A stretch of DNA of 64,000 nucleotides. Source: Chloroflexota bacterium (GTDB lineage Bacteria > Chloroflexota > FW602-bin22 > JACPRP01). Made by a program: the position numbers and the translations under genes. The notes beneath the pieces are model-generated. The model did no database searches, was not told the origin of the DNA, and saw nothing but the letters and a program-made list of their open reading frames with translations. Numbering within the stretch: the first letter of the stretch is position 1; each line of letters opens with the position of its first letter. Positions 9,650 through 18,903 of the stretch are shown here, one piece after another. The DNA is taken from NCBI GenBank assembly GCA_016210495.1, contig JACQUC010000093.1, positions 16,250 through 80,249 on the forward strand, in the 5' to 3' direction.

Positions 9650-9663
9650 CAGCCCTGTCCTCC

Positions 9664-11421
9664 CTAAACCTTTCTGGTCGGATGCCCACTGCGTGCATCC
9701 TCTGTCGCAGCCACATTTACCTCGCCGCTCGGCGCGTCTATCACAACCCCGTAGCCTCTTCTAGCGACGTCAATGCTGACGTAACCGTTAAGAACGTCTT
9801 TTCGCACCATCTCCACGTCCCTTTCAAACGGATCTCCATACCCGCCCCCACCGGCTGCCTGAAAGAAGAACTCATCGCCGGGCTCCATCTGTCCGTGGTA
9901 TTTCGAAAAGAGAACCCTCTCCTCCGTACCCGACTTCATTGTCAACCGGGCTTTCCCTCCTTCTCCTCCGCCAAACAAGCCAAAGGGGGCCGACGCCGTT
10001 CGGTCGGAGATCACGGTAAGCAGGCCTCTTCCTTCCGTCATGCGGTAAAGCCGGCGCAAGGCGCAGCCACCTCGCCACTTGCCCACGCCCCCGGAATCCG
10101 TGACGATCTCCTCCTTTAGCAGCTTGACTGAGGTCCGCATCTCCATAACCTCCACCGGCACGTTCCGGATGTTGACTACACCAGTCCGAATCCCGTTGAT
10201 CCCATCGGAGCCCAGGCAGGCACCCCTGCCCCCCTGCGTGCTGGCGCCCAGCATAAACTCCTTCCCCGCGCGTCCGCGTCGCTCGTCCACGCCGGCAACG
10301 TGCATTCCGTGCACGCTGCCGGCCAGCCCGGCCACCACCCGATCCGGGATGGCGGGTGCAAGCGCCTGCAACAGCACGTCGATGATCCGCGAGGACGTCT
10401 CGTGATTGCCCGCCACCACCGGCGCCGGCCAGTTGGGATTCACCAGGCTGCCAGGAGGCGCATACACCTTGATCGGCCTGTAGGCCCCGCTGTTGCTGGG
10501 AATCTCGGGATCCGTCAGGGCCTTCATCGTGTAGTACACGGCCGTGCAGGTCACGGCGTAAGGCGCGTTCACTCCTCCCGTGGCGGGTCCATCAGTACCC
10601 GTGAAGTCGACCTCTAGGGCATCCCCACGAACGGACACCTTTGCCTCTATGCGCAGCGGTCGCTGGTCGATCTCGTCCCCATCAAGGTAATCATAGGCGG
10701 TGTACTCGCCATCGGGCATCCTGGCTATCTCCGCGCGCATGAGCCGTTCGGCGTGATTGAGGATCTCGTCCAGGCAGGCTCGTATCGTTTCGGTGCCGTA
10801 TCTGTGACACAGGGCCAAAACTCTTTGCTCTCCCATCGCGCAACCAGCCAACTGCGCCCGAAAGTCCCCGTAACGCTCCTGAGGCATCCGCACGTTGGCC
10901 AGGATGACGTCCAGCAGTTCCTGATTGAGCACCCCGGCGCGGCAGATCTTGGTGGGAGGGACCCGGATGCCTTCGGCCTGAATGTCGCGGTTGGCGGTGG
11001 AGTAGCTCCAGGGGGTGGCGCCGCCGATGTCGATCCAGTGTCCGCGCACGGCGGCGATGGCGACGAGCTCTCCTTCGGCGAAGATCGGTTGCGCCAGCAG
11101 CACGTCCGGCAGGTGGTTGCTGCCCGAGTACGGATCGTTGTTCCAGAGGACGTCCCCTGGCTCCAGGGTGCGCGGCCCGATCTTGGCCAGCGAGTGCTGG
11201 ATTGACAGCGGCATGGTGCCCATATGGACGGGTATGCCGGCGGGACCTTGCGCTACCATCTGACCGTCTGCGGTGAGGATGGCTGTCGAGTAGTCGCCGG
11301 TCTCCACCCAGAACATGGAGCGCGAGGTTCTGCCGACCACGTATTCCATTTCTTTGGCGATTGTGAGGAGTGCGTTCCTCACTACCTCGAGGGTGACCGG
11401 ATCTACTGCCTGTCTCGCCAT
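9664..11421 (-). CDS. Hydantoinase B/oxoprolinase family protein (HyuB type I), complete copy
   Basis: This 585-residue HyuB is complete and is the intact counterpart of the truncated gene at 1-1443. It has WNNDPYSGSNHLPDVLLAQP near residue 100 and QAAGGGGYGDPFERD near the C-terminus. A GGAGG site lies 4-5 bases before the ATG. Its start overlaps the end of the upstream hyuA by 19 bp, so the two subunits are probably coupled and form one HyuAB enzyme. HyuB subunits work with HyuA in ATP-dependent amide hydrolysis or, in acetophenone-carboxylase relatives, carboxylation. Confidence 0.93.
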   Translation of the reverse strand: MARQAVDPVTLEVVRNALLTIAKEMEYVVGRTSRSMFWVETGDYSTAILTADGQMVAQGPAGIPVHMGTMPLSIQHSLAKIGPRTLEPGDVLWNNDPYSGSNHLPDVLLAQPIFAEGELVAIAAVRGHWIDIGGATPWSYSTANRDIQAEGIRVPPTKICRAGVLNQELLDVILANVRMPQERYGDFRAQLAGCAMGEQRVLALCHRYGTETIRACLDEILNHAERLMRAEIARMPDGEYTAYDYLDGDEIDQRPLRIEAKVSVRGDALEVDFTGTDGPATGGVNAPYAVTCTAVYYTMKALTDPEIPSNSGAYRPIKVYAPPGSLVNPNWPAPVVAGNHETSSRIIDVLLQALAPAIPDRVVAGLAGSVHGMHVAGVDERRGRAGKEFMLGASTQGGRGACLGSDGINGIRTGVVNIRNVPVEVMEMRTSVKLLKEEIVTDSGGVGKWRGGCALRRLYRMTEGRGLLTVISDRTASAPFGLFGGGEGGKARLTMKSGTEERVLFSKYHGQMEPGDEFFFQAAGGGGYGDPFERDVEMVRKDVLNGYVSIDVARRGYGVVIDAPSGEVNVAATEDARSGHPTRKV

Positions 11422-13478
11422 ACGTCCTCCCCGATGACGAGGTTGCCGTGCCTGTCGACGGTCGACACGAATCCCGGCGGTATTACTACCGTCGCGTGGG
11501 CTTCCTCGACAATCGCCGGGCCCTCAACGATGGTGCCCGGAGTGAGCGTTGCGCGGCTGTAGACGGGGGTCTGTGTCGCTTCCAGGTCGCGTCCAAAAAG
11601 CACCACCCGTTGCCCGTGCGGCGTGGGCTTTCCAGGCCGCGCCTCTTTCGCGTCGGTCTCCGCGGCCAGCGGTCCCAAATTGCCCACCGCCGTCAAACGT
11701 AGGTTCACGACCTCCGCAGACTCCCTCTCCGCCTTGAATCCGTAAACCGCCTCGTGTAGATGGTGAAATCTTTCTACGGTCTGCTCGACTGTGGCCTCCG
11801 TCACCTGCCCATCGTCCAGCGGCACGTTGAGCACCGACTCCTGGCCCACGTAGCGCACGTCGGCTGCCGGGGCCAGCAACTGGCGCTCGTAGGGCACGCC
11901 TTCGACTCGGAAGTCCTGCCTGGCTTTCTCTTTGAGCGACTCGATTATTGCCGCCATACGTGCCAGGTCGGCCTGGCGAAGCTCTACGACATAGCTCTGG
12001 ACATAGTCGTGCACGATGTCCGAGATGCTCAGCCCGAACGCCGAGGCCGTGCCAGGCTCCCTGGGCACTATCGTGTATGGTATGCCGATCTCCTTGGCCA
12101 GGTCCACCGCGTGCACCGGCCCTGCCCCGCCGGAAGCAACCAGCACAAAGTCTCGCGGGTCGAAGCCCCTCTTGACCGAAACCGCTCTGATAGCCTGGGC
12201 CATGTTGGCATTGACGATATCGTAGACACCCCGCGCCGCTTCCTGGAACGTCATTCCGAGCGGTCGCGCTACCTTCTGCGTCAAAGCTTCCTTTGCAGCC
12301 TCCGCCACCAGCTTCACCCTGCCACCAAGGAAGTTGTCAGGGTTGAGCAGGCCCAGCACCAGGTCCGCGTCCGTCGTCGTCGGCTCTGCTCCTCCCAATC
12401 CATAGCAGGCGGGACCAGGTTTGGCACCGGCGCTCCGGGGGCCAACCCTCAACGCACCGCCAGCGTCTACCCATGCCACGCTTCCGCCGCCAGCGCCGAT
12501 GCTCAGCACGTCGACGATCGGAATCTTCAACGGGTGAAGGGCGATTTCTTTCTCGGTCGTGGTGAGCGGCCTGCCGTCCTTCACCAGCGCCACGTCGAAG
12601 CTCGTGCCACCCATGTCCATCGAGACGATATCCTGAAATCCGGCTAGCTTTGCCACGTAAGTAGCCGCGATGACGCCCGCTACCGAGCCGGAGTACAGGG
12701 TGGCCACCGGACGATTCCTGGCTACCTTTGACGTGGTCAACCCCCCGTTCGACTGCATCACATAGAGGTCCGATTTCAGGCCTAGCGACTGCATTTCTCC
12801 TTCGAGTCGAGACAGGTACCTCCCCAGGATGGGCGCCACGAACGCGTTCAACACCGTAACAGAGGTTCGCTCAAACTCACGAAACTCCGGATGAATCGCA
12901 GACGAAAGAGTCACCTCCGTCGCCGGCAAGATCTCCTTGATAATTCTCCCTACGCGCTCCTCATGCTCAGGGTATAGGAAAGAGAACAGAAGGCAGACGG
13001 CCACCGATTCAATCTTTTTATCTTTGAGCTGTCGTGCCAGGCTGAGCACTTCCCCGTCATCCAGTTCTGTCTCCACCTCGCCAGCCCAGTTCACCCTCTC
13101 CGTCACTTCCAGACGAAGATGCCGGGGCACCAGCGGCTCGGGCTTAGGCTTGCGTATGTCGTACACGTATTCTGGGGGACGAGCTCCCCTGCCGATCTCG
13201 AGCGTGTCGCGAAAACCCCTGGTGCTAATCAGTGCCATACGCGGACCACTGTGCTCGAGCAACGCATTCACGGCCACCGTCGTGCCGTGGCACACGTACC
13301 CGACATCTTGGGGGCGGGAGGAGGAGCGCGAGAAGATCTGCTTCATACCCAGCAAGGCACCCTCTGCCAGGTCGTGGGGGGTTGTGGGCACCTTGAACGC
13401 GTCTACGCGCCCTGTTTCTTCGTCTACAAGCACAATATCGGTAAAGGTACCACCGATATCAACTGCCAAGCGTTTCAT
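11403..13478 (-). CDS. Hydantoinase/oxoprolinase family protein (HyuA), copy 1
   Basis: The 691 residues begin with the family signature AVDIGGTFTDIVLVDEETG, the phosphate-binding strand of the actin-like ATPase fold. SMDMGGTSFDVALVKDGR and SIGAGGGSVAWVD follow, then the C-terminal hydantoinase domain. HyuA phosphorylates the substrate with ATP before HyuB-dependent hydrolysis or carboxylation. The gene overlaps its hyuB partner by 19 bp and starts 50 bp after the previous hyuB. It differs clearly from the HyuA at 15228-17306, so two separate HyuAB complexes are likely. Confidence 0.92.
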   Translation of the reverse strand: MKRLAVDIGGTFTDIVLVDEETGRVDAFKVPTTPHDLAEGALLGMKQIFSRSSSRPQDVGYVCHGTTVAVNALLEHSGPRMALISTRGFRDTLEIGRGARPPEYVYDIRKPKPEPLVPRHLRLEVTERVNWAGEVETELDDGEVLSLARQLKDKKIESVAVCLLFSFLYPEHEERVGRIIKEILPATEVTLSSAIHPEFREFERTSVTVLNAFVAPILGRYLSRLEGEMQSLGLKSDLYVMQSNGGLTTSKVARNRPVATLYSGSVAGVIAATYVAKLAGFQDIVSMDMGGTSFDVALVKDGRPLTTTEKEIALHPLKIPIVDVLSIGAGGGSVAWVDAGGALRVGPRSAGAKPGPACYGLGGAEPTTTDADLVLGLLNPDNFLGGRVKLVAEAAKEALTQKVARPLGMTFQEAARGVYDIVNANMAQAIRAVSVKRGFDPRDFVLVASGGAGPVHAVDLAKEIGIPYTIVPREPGTASAFGLSISDIVHDYVQSYVVELRQADLARMAAIIESLKEKARQDFRVEGVPYERQLLAPAADVRYVGQESVLNVPLDDGQVTEATVEQTVERFHHLHEAVYGFKAERESAEVVNLRLTAVGNLGPLAAETDAKEARPGKPTPHGQRVVLFGRDLEATQTPVYSRATLTPGTIVEGPAIVEEAHATVVIPPGFVSTVDRHGNLVIGEDVWRDRQ

Positions 13479-13528
13479 GGCAACGAGCTCCTCGATATTT
13501 GATGAAGCTTTGCATCTGGCTCCAGAAG

Positions 13529-15223
13529 CTACCTAGTTGCGCGTAGCCTGGCGGTTTCCTCCCAGTTGATGCTCCTGGTGTCGAGATCAATCGCGACTTT
13601 GTAGTGCTGGAGAGCGCTCTCCCGCGAGACGTACTTGTTGATCACGTCGTCCAGCACTGTGCGCGGGTCTCTCTGCGCGGGATCGTAGTACCCACCTCCA
13701 CCGCCGCAGCAAAAGGTAAACTCGTCACCTGGGCCCAGCGGGTGCTTGGATTTGGGGGCGACGAGGACACCGTTGAGTCTGGCCTCGCCACATCGCCCAG
13801 GCACACCCCCGTGGTATCCCCGGGGCGCGAACTTCGTGCCCTCGAAGAAACAATGCACGAAACCCTGCGCGCCGTCGCGCAGCCTCAGCGTTGTGAACTG
13901 GTCGCAGCCGCCGCGGTATTTTCCGGGCCCGCCCGAGTCCGTGATGATCTCCTTCTTAACCACCATAATGGCGGACCCGTTCTCTAGCAGCTCGGTGGGC
14001 ACGGTCTTGACGTTGCCGGGGTAGCAGGTGACGGCATACCCGTCGCTGATGGGTCTGGCGCCCACTCCCCCGGCCGGAGCCATCCATCGCACAAAGTGCT
14101 CGCCTTTCTCGTCGACGCCGGTAATGGGCAGCATCGTTGTGCGGCCGCTCTCCGCCAGCGCTCGGGTCGGATCGACCTGGGCCAGCGCGCCGAAGACAGC
14201 CGAGGAGATGGGCCCCGACATCACGTATCTCGCCATGACCGGCGCCGGGAACTTGGCGTTGATCACCGAGCCTTCAGGGGCAAGCATCTTGAAGGAGCGA
14301 AACAGGCCGTCGTTGTTAGGCAGATAGGGGACGAGAAAGGACTTGATCGTGTGGGCGGTGAAGGCGAAGGTGAAGTTCCAGACACTGTTGATGCCGCCGC
14401 GGGTGGTCTGGGGCGAGGAGCCGGCGAAGTCCACCGTCATGTCCTCACCCTGGATGGTCACCTTGGCCGCCACCCTCAAAGGCTCGTCGATCCCGTCGGC
14501 CCAGTGCTCGTGGTAATACGTGCCGTCCGGGAGCTCGCCGACGGCCTTTCTTGCGGCCTGCTCGGTCGTATCGATGATGGCGTGTGTCAGTGGCTGCAAC
14601 GATGTAAGCCCGTACTCGTCCATAAACTCTATGATCTTCTGCCCACTCACGGCGTTCGCCGCAACCTCTGCCATAAGGTCGCCCGCCACCTCTTCGGGAA
14701 TCCGTACGTTGGCGGCGATGACCTCGAAAAGGTCGTCGTTGCGCTCGCCCTTCTTGAACAGCTTCAGGATCGGTATCTCCAGGCCCTCCTCGTAGACGCT
14801 GCGCGAGTCGGCGGCCGTGCTGATCCCGCCGATATCGGAACCGTGCAAGACCGTGGCGACAATCGTCACCGGTCGGCCCCCTGAGAATATCGGTGTGGCC
14901 ACGGCGACGTCGTACTTGTGCCCCGTGATCATCCAGGGATCGTTGCACAGGAGCACGTCGCCAGGAGCCAGCGTCTCCAGGGGGTACTTGCGCAACATAT
15001 GCTTCATCCCCACGGACATGCCTGTCAAAATGCCTTGCGTACCTGTGGGGGCCTGAGCAATCAGATTGCCGTCTAGGTCGTAAATGCCGCAGGCCAGGTC
15101 CTCCATCTCGCCCACGACCGTCGTGAACGACGCTCGGATCAGCGTCTTCGCTTGCTCCTGGGCGATGGAGATCAACCGCCCCCACATTATCTCCAATCGG
15201 ATAGGATCAAACTCCGAGTCCAT
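13529..15223 (-). CDS. Hydantoinase B/oxoprolinase family protein (HyuB type II), complete copy
   Basis: The protein is 564 residues from the ATG at 15223. I prefer this start to the ATG at 15244 because GGAGGTGA sits 4 bases upstream and the hyuA stop at 15228 leaves a 4-bp gap. It carries GDVLLCNDPWMITGHKYDVA and the CCGGGGGYYDPAQRDP C-terminal block. It pairs with the HyuA just upstream. Its paralogue at 1425-3161 has a UbiD instead of a HyuA as its upstream neighbour. Confidence 0.92.
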   Translation of the reverse strand: MDSEFDPIRLEIMWGRLISIAQEQAKTLIRASFTTVVGEMEDLACGIYDLDGNLIAQAPTGTQGILTGMSVGMKHMLRKYPLETLAPGDVLLCNDPWMITGHKYDVAVATPIFSGGRPVTIVATVLHGSDIGGISTAADSRSVYEEGLEIPILKLFKKGERNDDLFEVIAANVRIPEEVAGDLMAEVAANAVSGQKIIEFMDEYGLTSLQPLTHAIIDTTEQAARKAVGELPDGTYYHEHWADGIDEPLRVAAKVTIQGEDMTVDFAGSSPQTTRGGINSVWNFTFAFTAHTIKSFLVPYLPNNDGLFRSFKMLAPEGSVINAKFPAPVMARYVMSGPISSAVFGALAQVDPTRALAESGRTTMLPITGVDEKGEHFVRWMAPAGGVGARPISDGYAVTCYPGNVKTVPTELLENGSAIMVVKKEIITDSGGPGKYRGGCDQFTTLRLRDGAQGFVHCFFEGTKFAPRGYHGGVPGRCGEARLNGVLVAPKSKHPLGPGDEFTFCCGGGGGYYDPAQRDPRTVLDDVINKYVSRESALQHYKVAIDLDTRSINWEETARLRATR

Positions 15224-15227
15224 CCCC

Positions 15228-17306
15228 TCACCTCCACTCCACAATCAGGTTCAGGTACCGATCGGTGGTCACACGGCTTCCGGGCCCCACTACCGTCGTG
15301 GATTCGCGTTCCTCGACTATGGCGGGTCCTTCAAGCGTTGCTCCGTCGAACAGCGAGTAGTGATCGTACACCGGGCAGGAGCGATACGCCCCGAAGTCTG
15401 GGAAATACACCTGCCGCGACCCCTTCAACGCCTGATCGACGCTCTTACCGTGGCTTGGGAAGACTTTGAGATTCAACACAGGTTTCGGCCCTCGCGCGAC
15501 GACTCGCCAATTGAGACATTCGACCTTGTACCCGACGTTGATGCGGTGGTACAGCCTCTCGTATTCTCTGTCGTAGTTCGCCTGAATGGTAGCGCAGTCG
15601 CTCGGTCCCAGCCTGCCCGGCGGGACAGGTACCTCGATCTCGTGCCCCTGCCCCGTGTAGCGCATCTCGCACGTCCGCTTAAGCTCTATGTCGTTCTCCT
15701 TGATGCCTGCCCCCTTCAACAGGTCTACTCCCTCGGCCTCCATCTCGCCCAGAACTTGGCTTAGCTTCTCCCAGTCCAAGCCATCCAGGGGGGCCATATA
15801 GGTCCGCACCAGATCAAACGAGAAAGGAGACGCCAGAAAGCCCATGGCCGACATCACCCCTGCTCGGAATGGTACTACCAGCCGTTCGATTCCCAGTCTC
15901 TTGGCTACACTGTGGGCGTGCACCGGCCCGGCTCCGCCAAAAGCCACCAACGTATATTTCTTGGTGTCTTTCCCCTGCTCGGCGGCGTACACGCGGGCAG
16001 CGTTCACCATGTTCTCGTTGACCACTTCGACGATCCCCAAGGCGGCTCGCGCCAGATCTGTCGACAGCGGCGTGGCCACCTTTTGCCCAATGGCCTCGCG
16101 CGCCCCTTCTACGTCCAGCGCCATCGTTCCCCCCAGAAAGTACCCGGCGTCCAGATAGCCCAGCATCAGATCCGCATCGGTAACCGTGGGCTCGCTCCCG
16201 CCTCTGCCATAGCACACCGGACCTGGATCGGCTCCGGCGCTCTGCGGCCCCACCTTCAATAGCCCCAGCCTGTCGGTCCACGCAATACTGCCGCCCCCGG
16301 CGCCGATCTCAATCATATCTATCACCGGCAGCTTTATGGGCAGGCCGCTGCCTTTGTGGAAGCGGTGCACCCTAGCCACCTCGTAGTCCGTCGCCGTAGT
16401 GGGCTGCGCGTCGTCGATGAAGCAGATCTTCGCGGTGGTGCCGCCCATATCAAACGAGATTACGCGGTTCGCCCCGAGCAGCTCACCGTAAAAAGACGCG
16501 GCGATGGCGCCAGCAGCGGGTCCCGATTCCAGCACCCGCACGGGAAACTTCTTTGCGGCCTCGCTGGTGGTGATTCCACCGCTCGACAGCATAACGTGCA
16601 ATGGTCCGCCGAAATCCTTCGCCCTCAGACCATCTTCCATCCGCCCCATGTACTTCTCCATCAGCGGCTGAGAATAGGCGTTGGCCACGGTCGTAGACGA
16701 CCGTGGGTACTCCCGGATCTCGGGGTTGACTTCCACGGACAGGGACACGAACATCCTCGGTTCCACCCGTTGCACGATTGCTCCCATCGTTCGCTCGTGC
16801 GCTGGGTTGCGGAAGGAATGCAGGAAACAGACGCCAATGGCCTCGACACCTTCTCTCACGAGATCGCGGACAACCTCTTCGGCCTCGTGCTCGTCGAGAG
16901 AAACCATCACTGAGCCGTCGTGCGCCAGCCGCTCGGTGACCTCACGGCGCAGATAGCGCGGGACCAGCGGCTTGGGCAGCTCGAAGAACACGTCGTAGAG
17001 CTCGTATCGACCCTCGTTGCGGGCTTCGAGGACGTCGCGGAAACCCCTGGTGGTGATGAGGGCGGTCTTGGCGCCCTTCCTCTCGATAATGGCGTTAGTA
17101 ACCAGCGTGGTGCCGTGGATGATGTTGCGGACATGGTCGCCCCGCGCTCCGAGGCGCCCGAGTAGCTCGGATACCCCTCTGACCGCGCCTACTGAGGGGT
17201 CCTCCGGGGTGGTGAGCACCTTGCCCGCCACCAGATCGCCGGTCTCGTCGTCGAGGAAGATGGTGTCGGTGAAAGTGCCACCGATGTCACTGCCGACTTT
17301 GTACAT
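15228..17306 (-). CDS. Hydantoinase/oxoprolinase family protein (HyuA), copy 2
   Basis: The 692 residues start MYKVGSDIGGTFTDTIFLDD, the HyuA ATP-binding signature, and continue with SFDMGGTTAKICFIDD and EIGAGGGSIAWTD. Length and domain order are those of HyuA and of acetone/acetophenone carboxylase subunits. The stop lies 4 bp before the type II hyuB start. An upstream UbiD gene ends 37 bp away. Two dissimilar HyuA/HyuB pairs in one transcription unit suggest successive steps or two related substrates. Confidence 0.92.
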   Translation of the reverse strand: MYKVGSDIGGTFTDTIFLDDETGDLVAGKVLTTPEDPSVGAVRGVSELLGRLGARGDHVRNIIHGTTLVTNAIIERKGAKTALITTRGFRDVLEARNEGRYELYDVFFELPKPLVPRYLRREVTERLAHDGSVMVSLDEHEAEEVVRDLVREGVEAIGVCFLHSFRNPAHERTMGAIVQRVEPRMFVSLSVEVNPEIREYPRSSTTVANAYSQPLMEKYMGRMEDGLRAKDFGGPLHVMLSSGGITTSEAAKKFPVRVLESGPAAGAIAASFYGELLGANRVISFDMGGTTAKICFIDDAQPTTATDYEVARVHRFHKGSGLPIKLPVIDMIEIGAGGGSIAWTDRLGLLKVGPQSAGADPGPVCYGRGGSEPTVTDADLMLGYLDAGYFLGGTMALDVEGAREAIGQKVATPLSTDLARAALGIVEVVNENMVNAARVYAAEQGKDTKKYTLVAFGGAGPVHAHSVAKRLGIERLVVPFRAGVMSAMGFLASPFSFDLVRTYMAPLDGLDWEKLSQVLGEMEAEGVDLLKGAGIKENDIELKRTCEMRYTGQGHEIEVPVPPGRLGPSDCATIQANYDREYERLYHRINVGYKVECLNWRVVARGPKPVLNLKVFPSHGKSVDQALKGSRQVYFPDFGAYRSCPVYDHYSLFDGATLEGPAIVEERESTTVVGPGSRVTTDRYLNLIVEWR

Positions 17307-17343
17307 TTGCTAGTCTCCTCAAAGCGATGTTGTATTGCAGGCA

Positions 17344-18747
17344 TTACTTGAGGTAGTCCTCGAGTGTCATTGACTCCCACAGGTCCTGGGGAGGGACGAT
17401 GCGGGTCTCGAACGGCAGGTCGACGGGCATGGTGGTATCTATGATCGTTATCGAGGCCATATGGCCGCGCCCGTGCCGCGTCTCGTCGTAGGAGGTTGGA
17501 TGGAGATGGGGGCCTGCCACCGCAGGGATGATGATGATGCCTTCGTCCGCCACCATTCTTGTCGAAACAGCCCACATCACTTCTTCTTCACTATAGACGT
17601 CGATGTCTTCGTCGACCACCACAACCAGCGTAGGGGCGCTGGAAATGCCGATGGCGGCTAAGCCAGCACGCTTGCCTTCTCCCTGCACCCGCTTGGCAAT
17701 AGATATGTAGTAAGTGAAGGCGTTTGCTCCGGAGGGAGGAGCATAGACCCCCTTGACCGTCGGTACAGCGGCTTTGACCGCATCGTAGATCTGGGATTCA
17801 TAGCACATGACACCGCACAGATTGTGTTCACGATGTGAGGGGTCGAGATCGTGATAGACGGCATCGTTGCGCATCGTGATGGCAGTCACGTCGATGAGGT
17901 AGCACGGCTTCTGCGCGATGCCGTAGTAGCCGGCGTACTCCGAGAAGGGACCGTCCGTGGTCATCGTGCGAGGATCGATTGTCCCCTCGATGACGATCTC
18001 CGCCAGCGCCGGAACCTGAAGGTCGACCGTTTCTGCCTGCGTCACCTGGATCGACTCCTGCAGAAAGCCGCCCATTATCTCGAACTCATCCACATCCTGG
18101 GGACCCATGTAGTTGGCGCCGAGAACGGCGGCGGGGTGGTGCCCGATGAAGATCGCCACTTCCATTGGCTTGCCGAGGGCGGCGCACCGCCTCGCGATGT
18201 ACGCCGCGTGATGCACCGGATTGATCATACAGCCCAGCTTGTTCTTGCCCTTCACCTCGTGGCGATAGATCCCGACGTTGGGAATCCCCGTGTCCGGGTC
18301 TTTGCAGACCATACAACCGATGGGAATGTACTTACCCGAGTTGAGCACGGCGTGGCGCACGATGGGCAAGCGCGCCAAATCGACGTCGTCACCCTTGAGG
18401 ATAACCTGCTTGATAGCTGACTCGGAAGCCGGGACTACCTGTACCGGCCTGGTGGCGCCCATTCTTCTTCTAAACTCCTGGAAGATGTCGGCCTTCGTCA
18501 CCTTCTTGGGGTCGAGCCCGAAGGACAGGCCGATCATTTCCCGGCTGCCGTACAGGTCCGTGACGAGCGGAAGCTCGCTACCCACCATTTCCGGGCAGTA
18601 GATGACTGGAAAGCGACCCTCGCGAGCCAGCTTCTGTTGAATCACGCACGGCTCGAGTTCTGTCCTAAGGGGCTTCTTAACCTCAACATAGAACTCGGGT
18701 CCAGCTTCCCTCGCCGCGTTCAAGAACTGCCTGAGATCTTTACCCAC
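17344..18747 (-). CDS. UbiD family (de)carboxylase, second copy
   Basis: The 467 residues show UbiD blocks: CMVCKDPDTGIPNVGIYR, KPMEVAIFIGHHPAAVLGA and GPFSEYAGYYGIAQK. The GTG start has GGGAGG five bases upstream. UbiD proteins need prenyl-FMN and act on alpha,beta-unsaturated or aromatic acids. It stands directly before a hyuA-hyuB-hyuA-hyuB array, so a UbiD step combined with ATP-dependent Hyu steps is a repeated theme here (compare 1-4595). It is divergent from the other UbiD in the window. Confidence 0.9.
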   Translation of the reverse strand: MGKDLRQFLNAAREAGPEFYVEVKKPLRTELEPCVIQQKLAREGRFPVIYCPEMVGSELPLVTDLYGSREMIGLSFGLDPKKVTKADIFQEFRRRMGATRPVQVVPASESAIKQVILKGDDVDLARLPIVRHAVLNSGKYIPIGCMVCKDPDTGIPNVGIYRHEVKGKNKLGCMINPVHHAAYIARRCAALGKPMEVAIFIGHHPAAVLGANYMGPQDVDEFEIMGGFLQESIQVTQAETVDLQVPALAEIVIEGTIDPRTMTTDGPFSEYAGYYGIAQKPCYLIDVTAITMRNDAVYHDLDPSHREHNLCGVMCYESQIYDAVKAAVPTVKGVYAPPSGANAFTYYISIAKRVQGEGKRAGLAAIGISSAPTLVVVVDEDIDVYSEEEVMWAVSTRMVADEGIIIIPAVAGPHLHPTSYDETRHGRGHMASITIIDTTMPVDLPFETRIVPPQDLWESMTLEDYLK

Positions 18748-18826
18748 CGAAACCTCCCAATAACAACTATGCTTTCAGGTCTGGTGCCTTCGTAGTTCGG
18801 CAACTTTTTTGATGCACGTCCGCTTG

Positions 18827-18855
18827 GTAGAGACGACCCGGCGGGTCGTCTCTAC
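18827..18855. repeat. Hairpin repeat (GTAGAGACGACCC type)
   Basis: A 13-bp inverted repeat, GTAGAGACGACCC and its complement, is separated by 3 bases, in the 156-bp gap between substrate-binding protein and ubiD. A close copy lies at 21345-21373 between two substrate-binding protein genes. Both sit in non-coding gaps of the same operon, where they could slow 3'-to-5' decay or partly terminate transcription. Confidence 0.8.
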
Positions 18856-18903
18856 AGAATCCGCCAACCACAGCCACGCACGACAATTTCGACGTCGATC
18901 TAC

